Under the pieces are notes generated by a model that saw only the letters and a list, made by a program, of their open reading frames with translations, had not been told where the DNA came from and did not search any database. The position numbers and the translations under genes were made by a program. Positions 26,051 to 34,217 of a stretch of DNA of 35,781 nucleotides are shown piece after piece; position 1 is the stretch's first letter; each line of letters starts with the position of its first letter. The stretch lies in the NCBI GenBank assembly GCA_937916505.1, contig CALFSW010000114.1, positions 1 to 35,781 on the forward strand, given 5' to 3'. This DNA is from an uncultured Verrucomicrobiales bacterium. Its GTDB lineage: Bacteria; Verrucomicrobiota; Verrucomicrobiia; Verrucomicrobiales; Akkermansiaceae.

Positions 26051-27505
26051 ATGAACCATCCGACCATGCCCAACCGGCGCGAGATCCTTCGCAATTCAGC
26101 TCTCGGCTTCGGGTCACTTGCTCTTGCCGACCTTCTGAACGCGGAGAACTCTCCTCTTCTGAATTCCCCGACCCTGCCGGCCAAGGCGAAGAGGGTCATT
26201 TTTCTTTTTCAATCAGGCGGCCCTTCCCAACTCGATCTTTACGATCCCAAGCCCCTCCTGAACCAAAAACATGGCGAGCAACTTCCCGACGAAGTTCGTG
26301 GCAATCAACGCCTCTCCTCGATGTCGGGCAACCAGTCGTCGATCCCGCTTGCGGGATCTCCCTTTCAGTTCGCCCGCCACGGACAGGCCGGACATTGGTT
26401 CTCGGAAATACTCCCTCACACCGCCAGGATCGCCGACGATCTTTGCATCGTTAAAAACATGTACACCGAGGCCATCAATCACGGTCCGGGTGTCACCTAT
26501 ATCCAAACGGGCTCCCAGCTTGCCGGTCGCCCGTCCATGGGAGCCTGGCTGCAATACGGACTTGGAACCTCAAACAACAACCTCCCGTCCTTCGTCGTTC
26601 TCGTCACCAAAAACAAAGGCGGCCAACCCCTCCTCTCCCGCCTCTGGGGCTCGGGATTTCTTCCTTCCGAATATCAGGGAGTGCGCTTCCGCTCGGGAAA
26701 GGATCCCGTTCTCTATCTGAGAAATCCCGAGGGTGTTTCGGAAAAATCCCGCCGCATGTTGCTGGATCGACTCGCCGAACTTCACTCGCACCAACATGGT
26801 CTCAGTCCGGACGCGGCCATCCAGGATCGGGTCAAACAATACGAGATGGCTTTCAACATGCAGTCAAGCGTGCCCGAGGTTGCCGATCTCAAGGAAGAAC
26901 CGGAATCAACCTACAACCTTTATGGCAAGGACTCCCGTAATCCGGGGTCCTTCGCGGCCAACTGCCTCATGGCCCGACGACTTGCGGAACGAGGGGTGAA
27001 ATTCATCCAACTCTATCATCAGGGATGGGATCAGCACGGTGGCCTTAAGGGCGGCATTACCCGTCAGTGCCAGGATACCGACCAGGCTTCGGCCGCGCTC
27101 GTGACCGACCTAAAACAACGCGGCATGCTCGATGACACCCTGGTCATTTGGGGAGGCGAATTTGGTCGGACAAACTACTCACAGGGAAAAATCTCAGCCT
27201 CCAGCTTCGGCCGCGACCACCACCCGCGATGCTTCTCACTCTGGATGGCGGGAGGCGGAGTCAAACCCGGCATGTCCTTCGGAAAGACCGACGAGTATGG
27301 CTACAACATCGTCGATGCCTCCGGCACGCCGATCTCACCGGACAAACACAAATACGACGAGAACGCCGTCCACGTCCACGATCTTCAGGCCACCATTCTG
27401 CACCTTCTGGGGATCGACCACACGGCCCTCACCTACAAGTTTCAGGGCCGGCACTTCCGCCTCACCGATGTTCACGGCAAGGTCGTCAAGCCGATCCTCG
27501 CTTAG
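26051..27505 (+). CDS. TAT-exported DUF1501 protein (alkaline-phosphatase/sulfatase-like fold)
   Basis: A 484-aa protein with a twin-arginine signal (NRREILRNSALGFGSLAL). Family landmarks of DUF1501 are present: FLFQSGGPSQLDLYDPKP near residue 50, NHGPGVTYIQTG, a conserved GWDQHGG, IWGGEFGRT, GRDHHPRCFSLWMAGGGVK and a C-terminal DLQATILHLLGIDH. The His and Asp residues resemble the metal site of the alkaline-phosphatase superfamily. The gene nearly always accompanies a DUF1549/DUF1553 protein, as here with six bases between them. Substrate unknown. Its TAG stop overlaps the TAA stop of the convergent gene (27502-27505). Confidence 0.92.
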   Translation: MNHPTMPNRREILRNSALGFGSLALADLLNAENSPLLNSPTLPAKAKRVIFLFQSGGPSQLDLYDPKPLLNQKHGEQLPDEVRGNQRLSSMSGNQSSIPLAGSPFQFARHGQAGHWFSEILPHTARIADDLCIVKNMYTEAINHGPGVTYIQTGSQLAGRPSMGAWLQYGLGTSNNNLPSFVVLVTKNKGGQPLLSRLWGSGFLPSEYQGVRFRSGKDPVLYLRNPEGVSEKSRRMLLDRLAELHSHQHGLSPDAAIQDRVKQYEMAFNMQSSVPEVADLKEEPESTYNLYGKDSRNPGSFAANCLMARRLAERGVKFIQLYHQGWDQHGGLKGGITRQCQDTDQASAALVTDLKQRGMLDDTLVIWGGEFGRTNYSQGKISASSFGRDHHPRCFSLWMAGGGVKPGMSFGKTDEYGYNIVDASGTPISPDKHKYDENAVHVHDLQATILHLLGIDHTALTYKFQGRHFRLTDVHGKVVKPILA

Positions 27506-28278
27506 TCCTTCTTTCCTTCTTTTGGAGAAACCTCCACCGCGATCGGAAGGTGGTCGGAGGCCACTTTCTCGTCGATGACCTTGTCTTCGAAAGAAAAAAG
27601 TGGAAACCCCTTGGCGAAAAAAAAGTCGATCTCGACCTTTGGATCGACCGAAGACCAGGTATTGGCTCGCTTTTTCCTCAGCATTTCCCATCCATCTTTC
27701 TCGAGTAAATTGAGAGAAGTGCTTTTGGGTACGGCATTAAAATCACCCGCCAAAACAAAAGGGTGTTTTTGTCTCTCCAGAAGCCCGATCAAGGCGGAAA
27801 CCTGTTTCACGCGAATCTCTTCCTTGGTCCAATCGTTGTGGATGCTCACAAAAGAAACCCGCCCCGGCCACCCCGGGGATTTTACAACAATCTCCAAAGC
27901 GCACCTTGGCTCGGCTCCGAGCGGAAGTTTATGAACATTGGTCGCCTCAATTGGCAACCGGGAAAGGACAGCCATTCCGTATTCTCCTCCTTGAAAATCC
28001 ATGAATTTCCCAAAGCGGTGCTCCATCTTTAGAAGCCTGCCAAGCACAGCGGCCTGGTCGACCGAACCGCTTCGTTTGCAATTCTTGTCAACTTCCTGCA
28101 GGGCCACCAAATCCGGATTCTCCCGGGCAATGACCCTGGCAATCCGCTCGAGGTCAATCTTCCCGTCCATGCCCTGGCCGTGCTTGATGTTGTAGGCAAA
28201 CAGCCGGAGAGGTTCACCCGCTTTTGCTGCGAGTATCGTCGAGACAAGAAGCAGGAGGATCCGGGTCAGTCGATTCAT
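27502..28278 (-). CDS. Exported endonuclease/exonuclease/phosphatase (EEP) family protein
   Basis: A 258-aa protein with an N-terminal signal peptide (LTRILLLLVSTILAAKA). The EEP/DNase I-like fold is shown by FAYNIKHGQG (N30), LVALQEVD (E62), SIHNDW, AGDFNAVP and the terminal ASDHLPI. The family includes DNases, inositol phosphatases and sphingomyelinases; secretion and short length leave the substrate open, extracellular DNA or a phospho-ester being possible. All catalytic motifs are intact. It converges on the DUF1501 gene with the stop codons sharing two bases (TTAG). The ATG start lies in a 258-bp divergent region shared with the ROK gene. Confidence 0.88.
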   Translation of the reverse strand: MNRLTRILLLLVSTILAAKAGEPLRLFAYNIKHGQGMDGKIDLERIARVIARENPDLVALQEVDKNCKRSGSVDQAAVLGRLLKMEHRFGKFMDFQGGEYGMAVLSRLPIEATNVHKLPLGAEPRCALEIVVKSPGWPGRVSFVSIHNDWTKEEIRVKQVSALIGLLERQKHPFVLAGDFNAVPKSTSLNLLEKDGWEMLRKKRANTWSSVDPKVEIDFFFAKGFPLFSFEDKVIDEKVASDHLPIAVEVSPKEGKKD

Positions 28279-28536
28279 CGCTCCCAGAATATCTTCCGGC
28301 TCTGTAAAAGCCAGTTTTTGCTTGAGATTGTACGAAGGGCCGGAGGGTGTCCGGCAAATCCCCTACTACCCAAAGTGACTTCGGAAAGTGAAAATTGACG
28401 ATGAAGAAGAGTCTCTAACCCCTCATCAAATTAGTCGAAATCGCTTTAAAATGCAAAAAAACGATTTTTTCTTAAAAACTGGATTGCCACTTCGCTTCAG
28501 AGGTTGAGACTCGCCGCGTTGCTTCCTTTCCGACCA
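28279..28536. other. Divergent intergenic region
   Basis: The 258 bases between the EEP gene and the first ROK gene become AT-rich after about 28390. A weak hairpin, GAAATCG (28437-28443) against CGATTTTTTC (from 28462), is visible, but no convincing promoter or small gene. It probably holds the promoters of both neighbours. Confidence 0.35.
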
Positions 28537-29934
28537 ATGCCATCACTTTCCACGACTCCATTAAAACACGTTCCCGAACTTGACCCCGGATTTTTCCCGG
28601 CCTCAATTTGGACTCAGGCTTTCCACGAAAAATGTGCCTCCGAAGGTGGCCGTGAAATTCGGATCGCAATTCTCCGGCCCAATGGAAGCGGATATGTCCA
28701 CCGTGAAACAATTCTCAATTCAGGAGACGAATCCTCCCAAGCTCTGAACTTCCGCATGATTGAAAGGGTGATCAAATTTCTCCTTTGGAGCTGTGGAGGA
28801 ACCACGGTGATTCTGGAAGATTCCCCTGCCCTTTGCGACGCCCTTTCCGAACACTATCGCGAAGGCGGACCGCGCGCGTTTGATGTCGATTATTCCAATC
28901 GCTTTTTTGGTCAAACCCTCGTGATCGCATCCCAGCCTTCCGAAGGCTTTCCAAATCCCACTTTCCCGGACGAAGGAGACTCCGAGATTGGCTTGAAGGG
29001 AAACCGCATCGGATTTGACCTTGGAGGTTCCGACCGAAAGTGTGCCGCAGTCATCGATGGCGAGGTTGTTTTCTCCGAGGAGATCACCTGGGATCCCTAC
29101 TTCCAAAGCGATCCGGCGTATCACCGGGCTGGAATCATCGATAGCATTCGCCGTGCCGCCGAACACCTGCCCGCCGTCGATGCCATCGGCGGGTCCGCTG
29201 CCGGAGTTTATGTCGACAGCAAAGTACGCGCCGCCTCCCTGTTCCGCGGGGTTCCCGACGAACTCTTTGCCGATCACGTGGAAAACATTTTCTTTGAAGT
29301 GGCCGAAGAATGGAATGTTCCCATTCGTGTCGTCAACGACGGTGATGTCACCGCTCTCGCGGGGGCCATGTCGCTCAAAGACGGCTGCGTCCTTGGCCTC
29401 GCCATGGGAACCAGTGCTGCGGCAGGCTATGCCGACGATGCCTCAAGAATCACCTCATGGATCTCGGAACTCGCTTTCGTCCCGGTCGATTTCCAGGAAA
29501 ACGCCGCGCAGGATGAGTGGTCGGGCGACTTCGGCTGTGCTGTGAATTACTTTAGCCAGCAGGCTGTCTCGCGCCTGATTGAACCAGCCGGACTCGATAT
29601 TGATCCCTCACTTGGCAAACCTGAAAAACTTGTCGAAGTACAGAAAGCAATGGAAGCGGGAGACGACCGTGCCGCCGCCATCTATCGTACCATTGGCTGC
29701 TATCTCGGCTATGCCATTCCCCAGTTCGCGCGCTTCTACGACATTCGACATCTTCTTCTTCTCGGTCGTGTCTTGAGCGGAAAAGGGGGCGACATCATTA
29801 TCGAAAAAGCGGAAGAAGTCCTCCGCGACGAGTTCCCCGCGCTTGCCAAAAAAATCTCCCTCAGCACACCTGACGAAAAGCTCAAACGTCACGGCCAGGC
29901 CATCGCCGCCGCAAGCCTGCCGAAGCTGAAGTAA
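28537..29934 (+). CDS. Atypical ROK-family protein with a 155-residue N-terminal extension
   Basis: A 465-aa protein. Residues 1-155 match nothing I recognise. The ROK-type actin-like ATPase follows: phosphate-1 GFDLGGSD at 159-166, GSAAGVYVDSKV, and VVNDGDVTALAG with the expected catalytic Asp. The usual zinc site is not visible: the position of the conserved GELGH His reads SELAF, and the CxCGxxGC loop is replaced by DEWSGDFGCAVNYF with a single Cys. Sugar kinase activity is therefore likely but unproven. ATG 28537 is preferred over the start at 28504. A DEDDy-type nuclease gene converges with five bases between stops. Confidence 0.8.
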   Translation: MPSLSTTPLKHVPELDPGFFPASIWTQAFHEKCASEGGREIRIAILRPNGSGYVHRETILNSGDESSQALNFRMIERVIKFLLWSCGGTTVILEDSPALCDALSEHYREGGPRAFDVDYSNRFFGQTLVIASQPSEGFPNPTFPDEGDSEIGLKGNRIGFDLGGSDRKCAAVIDGEVVFSEEITWDPYFQSDPAYHRAGIIDSIRRAAEHLPAVDAIGGSAAGVYVDSKVRAASLFRGVPDELFADHVENIFFEVAEEWNVPIRVVNDGDVTALAGAMSLKDGCVLGLAMGTSAAAGYADDASRITSWISELAFVPVDFQENAAQDEWSGDFGCAVNYFSQQAVSRLIEPAGLDIDPSLGKPEKLVEVQKAMEAGDDRAAAIYRTIGCYLGYAIPQFARFYDIRHLLLLGRVLSGKGGDIIIEKAEEVLRDEFPALAKKISLSTPDEKLKRHGQAIAAASLPKLK

Positions 29935-29939
29935 TCAGC

Positions 29940-30503
29940 CTACTTCTTCCAGGAGGCCACCACTTCCTGCTCATTGCCATTACGATCGGCGTATTTCACG
30001 ATTCCGTTTTTCAGGCCGTATTCGTGAACTTCCTTGGTCACCTTCACGTCGTAACAACAGTATTCCGCGATGTTCATCATGTGCTCCAAATCACCGGTTT
30101 TTTTGTAGGCCTGCCACCACTTGAGCGCATCCAAACCATCGGCAGTTTTGCTGGCGTTCAAGGAAGCCTTCGCCACCGCATCGAGTTTGAGCCGGTGTCC
30201 AAGGATCTCCTCAATATCCAGCATCATGTCGCAATTGATCGTCTGACTCTCCAGATCATAGATGGTATAGGCTTGCAGAACCGGATAGTCGAATTGGACA
30301 TGATTGTATCCAACAACGAGATCGGCCTTGATGAGCTGATTCACAAGATCGGCAACATTTTCTTCGTCAAAAATATGATACTGTCCGGTTTCAGTGGAAT
30401 ACGTCACTCCCACGGACATTCCCATCTTATCCTTATGGGACGAGCCTCCCACATCGCCAAAACTCCGTTGGGTCTCAAGGTCAAAGTAAACAATTCCGGG
30501 CAC
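29940..30503 (-). CDS. Stand-alone RNase H-like DEDDy 3'-5' exonuclease domain protein
   Basis: A 187-aa protein with the DnaQ/RNase H-like exonuclease pattern: YFDLET (D8, E10), NHVQFDYPVL (D72) and EYCCYDV (Y148 and D152, Y-x3-D). This fits DEDDy nucleases, especially the YprB RNase_H_2 group whose members are often joined to helicases; here the domain stands alone and is short. A role in RNA or DNA trimming is inferred. The start is GTG at 30503, chosen because FDLET lies five residues in, as usual for the family. It is 38 bases downstream of the RDD gene on the same strand. Confidence 0.75.
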   Translation of the reverse strand: MPGIVYFDLETQRSFGDVGGSSHKDKMGMSVGVTYSTETGQYHIFDEENVADLVNQLIKADLVVGYNHVQFDYPVLQAYTIYDLESQTINCDMMLDIEEILGHRLKLDAVAKASLNASKTADGLDALKWWQAYKKTGDLEHMMNIAEYCCYDVKVTKEVHEYGLKNGIVKYADRNGNEQEVVASWKK

Positions 30504-30541
30504 GCCACCGTGTTACGAAATGCCCGGCCCCGGGGCAAGAA

Positions 30542-31324
30542 TCACTTCCCCCGGTTCTTCATATCCTCCTCGATTTGACGCATCGATTCCTCCCACATCG
30601 GTTGGATTTCCGGCCACATCACCACGGTCATGAGAACAAACAATCCCACAAAAAGCGCCCAGTAGAGAACAATCCTCCGGCCATTCAGCTCGCTTCCCAT
30701 CACCCGAAAACCACTGTGCAGGTCCCAGAGCGGGGCCCCTTTCTTCAAGCCAAACCACAGCGTGATGGCGTGACCGAGAAAAAGGAGAATCGGGTGCATC
30801 ATGCCCATCCCCAGAACCCAGACCCGCAGGGATCGCACCAAGGCATGACTGATTGGTAAAAGCTTCCCTCTCACATTCTCCACCCGCAAGGCCATCAACC
30901 ACTTTCCGGGCGTGAAACCAAAGGCACTCACCAAGGCCGCTTCCATTAGAATTGCTGGTATCAAGACCGCGATCAGATCCATAGCTGACGGACCTTCGCC
31001 CGGAGAGGAATTCATGGGCATCCCGCTCAGTCGAAGAACGGTGACCAGGATGAGTTGGTAGAGAAAAAAATCAAAAACCCGTGCCCCCAATCTCCGCCAG
31101 GCTTGAAATGGTGGGATGATGATCGGTATCGGAGGAGGGAGAACCTCCTCCTCCAAAAATTCACCGGACAGAACCCCAACCTCGCAAGCCGACATCCATC
31201 CCTCGGCTCCCTCATACCAGACCCGCGTCTCTTGAGACACCTTCCCCACGCGAATCATCTCGCGGACTTCGTAATCCTCGAAAGGTCCCGTTTTTTCTCC
31301 GTCCCGGATGATCCACAGCAGCAT
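30542..31324 (-). CDS. GYF_2-RDD membrane protein
   Basis: A 260-aa protein with an N-terminal GYF_2-like domain (about 1-50: WIIRDGEKTGPFEDYEV and a WYEGAEGW core), a Pro-rich linker (LPPPIPIIIPPF) and an RDD domain with about four membrane helices. The RDD signature is RRLGARVFDFFL near 80 and GFTPGKWLMALRV. GYF_2-RDD fusions are widespread in bacteria; RDD may carry ions or small solutes, but function is not settled. The ATG at 31324 follows the LolC/E-like permease stop by five bases, so the two share an operon. Confidence 0.85.
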   Translation of the reverse strand: MLLWIIRDGEKTGPFEDYEVREMIRVGKVSQETRVWYEGAEGWMSACEVGVLSGEFLEEEVLPPPIPIIIPPFQAWRRLGARVFDFFLYQLILVTVLRLSGMPMNSSPGEGPSAMDLIAVLIPAILMEAALVSAFGFTPGKWLMALRVENVRGKLLPISHALVRSLRVWVLGMGMMHPILLFLGHAITLWFGLKKGAPLWDLHSGFRVMGSELNGRRIVLYWALFVGLFVLMTVVMWPEIQPMWEESMRQIEEDMKNRGK

Positions 31325-31329
31325 GTCGT

Positions 31330-32973
31330 CTAAAGATTTCGAAGTGATTTCGCGGGATCCCGGAAAGCTGCCATCAGCGCAGGAACCAAAGCGGCAAGAG
31401 AACAAAGCACCATCGCAACGAGACAGATGAGAACCAGTTGATCCGGAATGACCCGGGCCGGGAGTTCACTCATTCCATGAAATTCCGCCGGGAACGGATC
31501 CACCCCGAAGCTACGGATCACCTTCATGATGGCCTCACGGTATTCAATCGCCAGAAGCCCCAATCCCAGCCCCAACAAGGAGCCTCCGACGCCCACAATG
31601 ATTCCTTGATAAAGAAACACCCTGACAATCTGCGATGGTCGTGCCCCAAGAGCCTTCATCACCCCGATCTCCTGACGTTTTTGAACAGTCACGGTATACA
31701 TCACCGCCATGATGCTGAAGGCCGAGAGAATGGTAATAAATGAGAGTGTGAAGCTAATCATCAACTTCTCCGTCTTGACCAACTGGAACTGATTCGCATG
31801 AGTCACCATCCAACTCTGCACAATCCACTCCTCACCGAGACTCGCCTGTAAAGCCCTCGCTGTTTCCCCGGCATGATAAGGGTCCTCAATCCTAAGCCCG
31901 ATCGATTCAACCCCGCCCTGCAAGTCTTTCAGCTCCATTCCGATCGAAAGCGGGATAAAGATTCCCGGCCCCTGTGATCGCGGATTGTCCGCATACACCC
32001 CTTGAATCCTGAGAGTCTTTGGCACTACGAATTCCTCAATTTGACGGAAACCCTCGTTGTCGGCCTTCTCCAAATCAAGCTCCCGCATTTCCCTCAGTTT
32101 CTCCAAAATCTCGTCCCGCCGGCCTTCCACAAAGAAATCAAAGCCTCCTTCCTGCCGGTCCACGTCGTCGAGGAAATCCAGAATTTCAAAAATCATCCTT
32201 TTCTCTACCGGACGCATCTCCTTGCCCTCGGTCATCACTCCACCCGTCGGGGTTTCGATCTCTACCGGAACAAGTTCCTGCAAACTGCGGTAAATCTTCA
32301 AGATCCCATCCGATGATGCCTTCTCCGCCCCATCGATCTTTTGAAAGAGCACCTTTATTTCTCCCTCAAAAGCTTCAAAAACATCCGGATACAGCTCCCA
32401 TGCACGTTCTTTTGGCACATTGTAGACCTCCATCACCGCATCCAGATTACTCGCCGCGATCACCCGGATCTCTTCCCCGGGTTGCAGCCCCAACCCCACG
32501 GCCAGCGTCGTTGAAATGATGGCGTTCTTGTCTCCCTCAAAGTGGAAGTCTATCTTGCTGGTCGGATAGTCAGGATCAAGCAGCTCGGTCAGGGCCTCGA
32601 TCTGCTCTTCGTTATCAACATTGATTGCCCGGAAATAGACCGGCTTCTGCCACGACTTGGAATCAAGCAAAACAATCCCTTCCACCAAAGCGTAGGCGCT
32701 TTCCACCCCGGGCTCCTTCGCCAATCGCTCCTCCATCTCGGCCCAGTCATAGATCCGGCCGTCCCCCGTATTCGCATAAACCGAAATATGAGGCGAAAAA
32801 CCCAACAAGGTGTCCTTCAAATTCCTCTCAAAGCCATTGTGAACTGAAAGCACCACGATCAAAACCATCACCCCAAGCGCCACCCCCACAAGTGAGATCA
32901 GCGTAATGATCGAGACAAAGGTCCGCAAAGGGTTCAAATACCTCAGGGCAAGGGTCCAACTAAACGACTTCAA
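31330..32973 (-). CDS. LolC/LolE-family lipoprotein-releasing ABC permease with an enlarged periplasmic domain
   Basis: A 547-aa permease with the LolC/E/FtsX layout: one helix near the N-terminus (about 18-44, after ALRYLNPLRTFVSIITLIS), a large external domain, and three helices at the C-terminus (about 405-428, 452-475 and 512-535) with the family's VQKRQEIGVMKALGA. E. coli LolC/E have about 400 residues; the extra length is a charged, helical insert of about 130 residues (roughly 178-315). The family releases lipoproteins from the inner membrane with LolD ATPase, which is not in this window. The start is TTG at 32973; an in-frame TAG lies just upstream, so no earlier start exists. Confidence 0.85.
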   Translation of the reverse strand: MKSFSWTLALRYLNPLRTFVSIITLISLVGVALGVMVLIVVLSVHNGFERNLKDTLLGFSPHISVYANTGDGRIYDWAEMEERLAKEPGVESAYALVEGIVLLDSKSWQKPVYFRAINVDNEEQIEALTELLDPDYPTSKIDFHFEGDKNAIISTTLAVGLGLQPGEEIRVIAASNLDAVMEVYNVPKERAWELYPDVFEAFEGEIKVLFQKIDGAEKASSDGILKIYRSLQELVPVEIETPTGGVMTEGKEMRPVEKRMIFEILDFLDDVDRQEGGFDFFVEGRRDEILEKLREMRELDLEKADNEGFRQIEEFVVPKTLRIQGVYADNPRSQGPGIFIPLSIGMELKDLQGGVESIGLRIEDPYHAGETARALQASLGEEWIVQSWMVTHANQFQLVKTEKLMISFTLSFITILSAFSIMAVMYTVTVQKRQEIGVMKALGARPSQIVRVFLYQGIIVGVGGSLLGLGLGLLAIEYREAIMKVIRSFGVDPFPAEFHGMSELPARVIPDQLVLICLVAMVLCSLAALVPALMAAFRDPAKSLRNL

Positions 32974-32976
32974 GAC

Positions 32977-33004
32977 GGGGGATCTCTAACCCTTCCCATC
33001 CCCC
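32977..33004 (-). promoter_or_regulatory. GC-rich hairpin at the lolC/E start
   Basis: GGGGGAT (32977-32983) pairs perfectly with ATCCCCC (32998-33004) around a 14-base loop. It begins three bases before the TTG start of the permease gene on the minus strand. A ribosome would meet this stem exactly where a Shine-Dalgarno is expected, and none is visible. Confidence 0.45.
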
Positions 33005-33055
33005 GCCGCAACTCCACACTTCACACGTCAGCAACTTCCCTCCAAACTCCCGCCC

Positions 33056-33433
33056 ATGATCAAGTTTCTCCACACCCGCATCCGTGTCTCAAATCCCGCC
33101 GCCTCCATCGAATTCTACGAAAAAGTCGGCTTCAAACTGGGTCAGCAAAAAAAATCTCCGCAGGGCAATGAACTTGCCTTCATGCACCTCCCCGGAAACG
33201 AACACTTTCTCGAACTCACCTACTCACCCGACTACAAGGTCGAATTCCCCGAAGACCTCATCCACACCTGCGTCGGAGTCCTCAACATCATCAAGTATTG
33301 CAGCGACCTCGAAGAACTGGGAATTGAAATCTGGCCCAACGGCTGGCGCGAAAAATTCTCCTCGGGCGAGCGCAAAATGGCCTTCGTCACCGATCCCGAC
33401 GGTTACGAAGTGGAAATCCTGGAGGTCGACTAA
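33056..33433 (+). CDS. VOC-family protein, glyoxalase I-like
   Basis: A 125-aa single-domain protein of the vicinal-oxygen-chelate family. Aligned by eye with E. coli GloA, all four metal ligands are kept: H6, E53 (FLELTY), H70 (LIHTCVGV) and E120 (DPDGYEVEIL). It also has the DPDGY turn. It should therefore bind Ni2+ or Zn2+ and probably acts on methylglyoxal-thiol adducts (lactoylglutathione lyase type), although many VOC relatives have other substrates. It overlaps functionally with the next gene: the Shine-Dalgarno of coaX is embedded in its last codons. Confidence 0.85.
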   Translation: MIKFLHTRIRVSNPAASIEFYEKVGFKLGQQKKSPQGNELAFMHLPGNEHFLELTYSPDYKVEFPEDLIHTCVGVLNIIKYCSDLEELGIEIWPNGWREKFSSGERKMAFVTDPDGYEVEILEVD

Positions 33434-33434
33434 A

Positions 33435-34172
33435 GTGCACCTCCTCATCGACAATTCCAACACCCGGACCAAGTTTGCCCTCGATGACAAGGGCCGGCTT
33501 TCCGAATGGCGGGAGATTATTCCCACAGCCAGCCTGTCCGAAGAAACGCTCACCAAAGCACTTGGCGATCAGCACTTTAGCCACGCCACCCTCTGTTCGG
33601 TCGTCCCGCGCGCCGCAGAGCTCATGGTGGATTACCTGCAGATACCCGTTCATCGGATCTCCCACCTATCCGATCTTCCCATCAAGATCGACTATCCCAG
33701 CCCCGCTCAAATTGGGGCTGATCGGCTTGCCAATGCCGCCGCGGCCTTTCTTGAATTCTCCGCCCCAGCCATCGTCATCGACTTTGGGACCGCCGTGACC
33801 TTCGACGTGGTTTCTGAAAACGGGGCCTATCTTGGCGGCGTCATTGCTCCCGGCACCGCCTCGCTTCGTGACTACCTTCACACCAAAACCGCTCTCCTTC
33901 CCGCCATCCAGCTTGAAGAGCCCTCCTCGGCCATTGGCCGCAGCACCGAGGAAGCAATGCAGGTTGGTGCCGTCATCGGCTATCGCGGACTCATTCGAGA
34001 AATCCTCAACGCCGTCTGCTCCGAACTCAACGGAGACCCTGCCATCATCGCCACCGGAGGCGATGCCGCCCTCATCAGTGCCGGTCTCGATGCCATTCAG
34101 TATCTGGACCAAGACCTGACGATGAAAGGAATTCAAGCCATCGGAAGATCCAATCACAAAATTTCACAATAA
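33435..34172 (+). CDS. coaX: Type III pantothenate kinase CoaX
   Basis: A 245-aa kinase for the first step of CoA synthesis. Motifs: LLIDNSNTRTKFAL at 3-16 (phosphate-1, cf. DxGNT), GADRLANAAAAF, the DFGTAVTFDVV phosphate-2 segment and ATGGDA. CoaX is the ATP-dependent, monovalent-cation-needing type not inhibited by CoA. The start is GTG at 33435, one base after the VOC stop; GGAGG at 33421-33425 lies nine bases before it. The frame is open further upstream but only antisense to sense in the VOC gene. Phosphate-1 has SNT instead of GNT, a mild deviation. Confidence 0.92.
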   Translation: MHLLIDNSNTRTKFALDDKGRLSEWREIIPTASLSEETLTKALGDQHFSHATLCSVVPRAAELMVDYLQIPVHRISHLSDLPIKIDYPSPAQIGADRLANAAAAFLEFSAPAIVIDFGTAVTFDVVSENGAYLGGVIAPGTASLRDYLHTKTALLPAIQLEEPSSAIGRSTEEAMQVGAVIGYRGLIREILNAVCSELNGDPAIIATGGDAALISAGLDAIQYLDQDLTMKGIQAIGRSNHKISQ

Positions 34173-34217
34173 AGTTCGTTTCCTGACCGGCCCCATCCCC
34201 TAGCCTCCACCAACTTT

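Noticed and set aside
28395-28423. TTGACG as a -35 box before the first ROK gene
   Set aside because: No acceptable -10 box is found 16-18 bases downstream.
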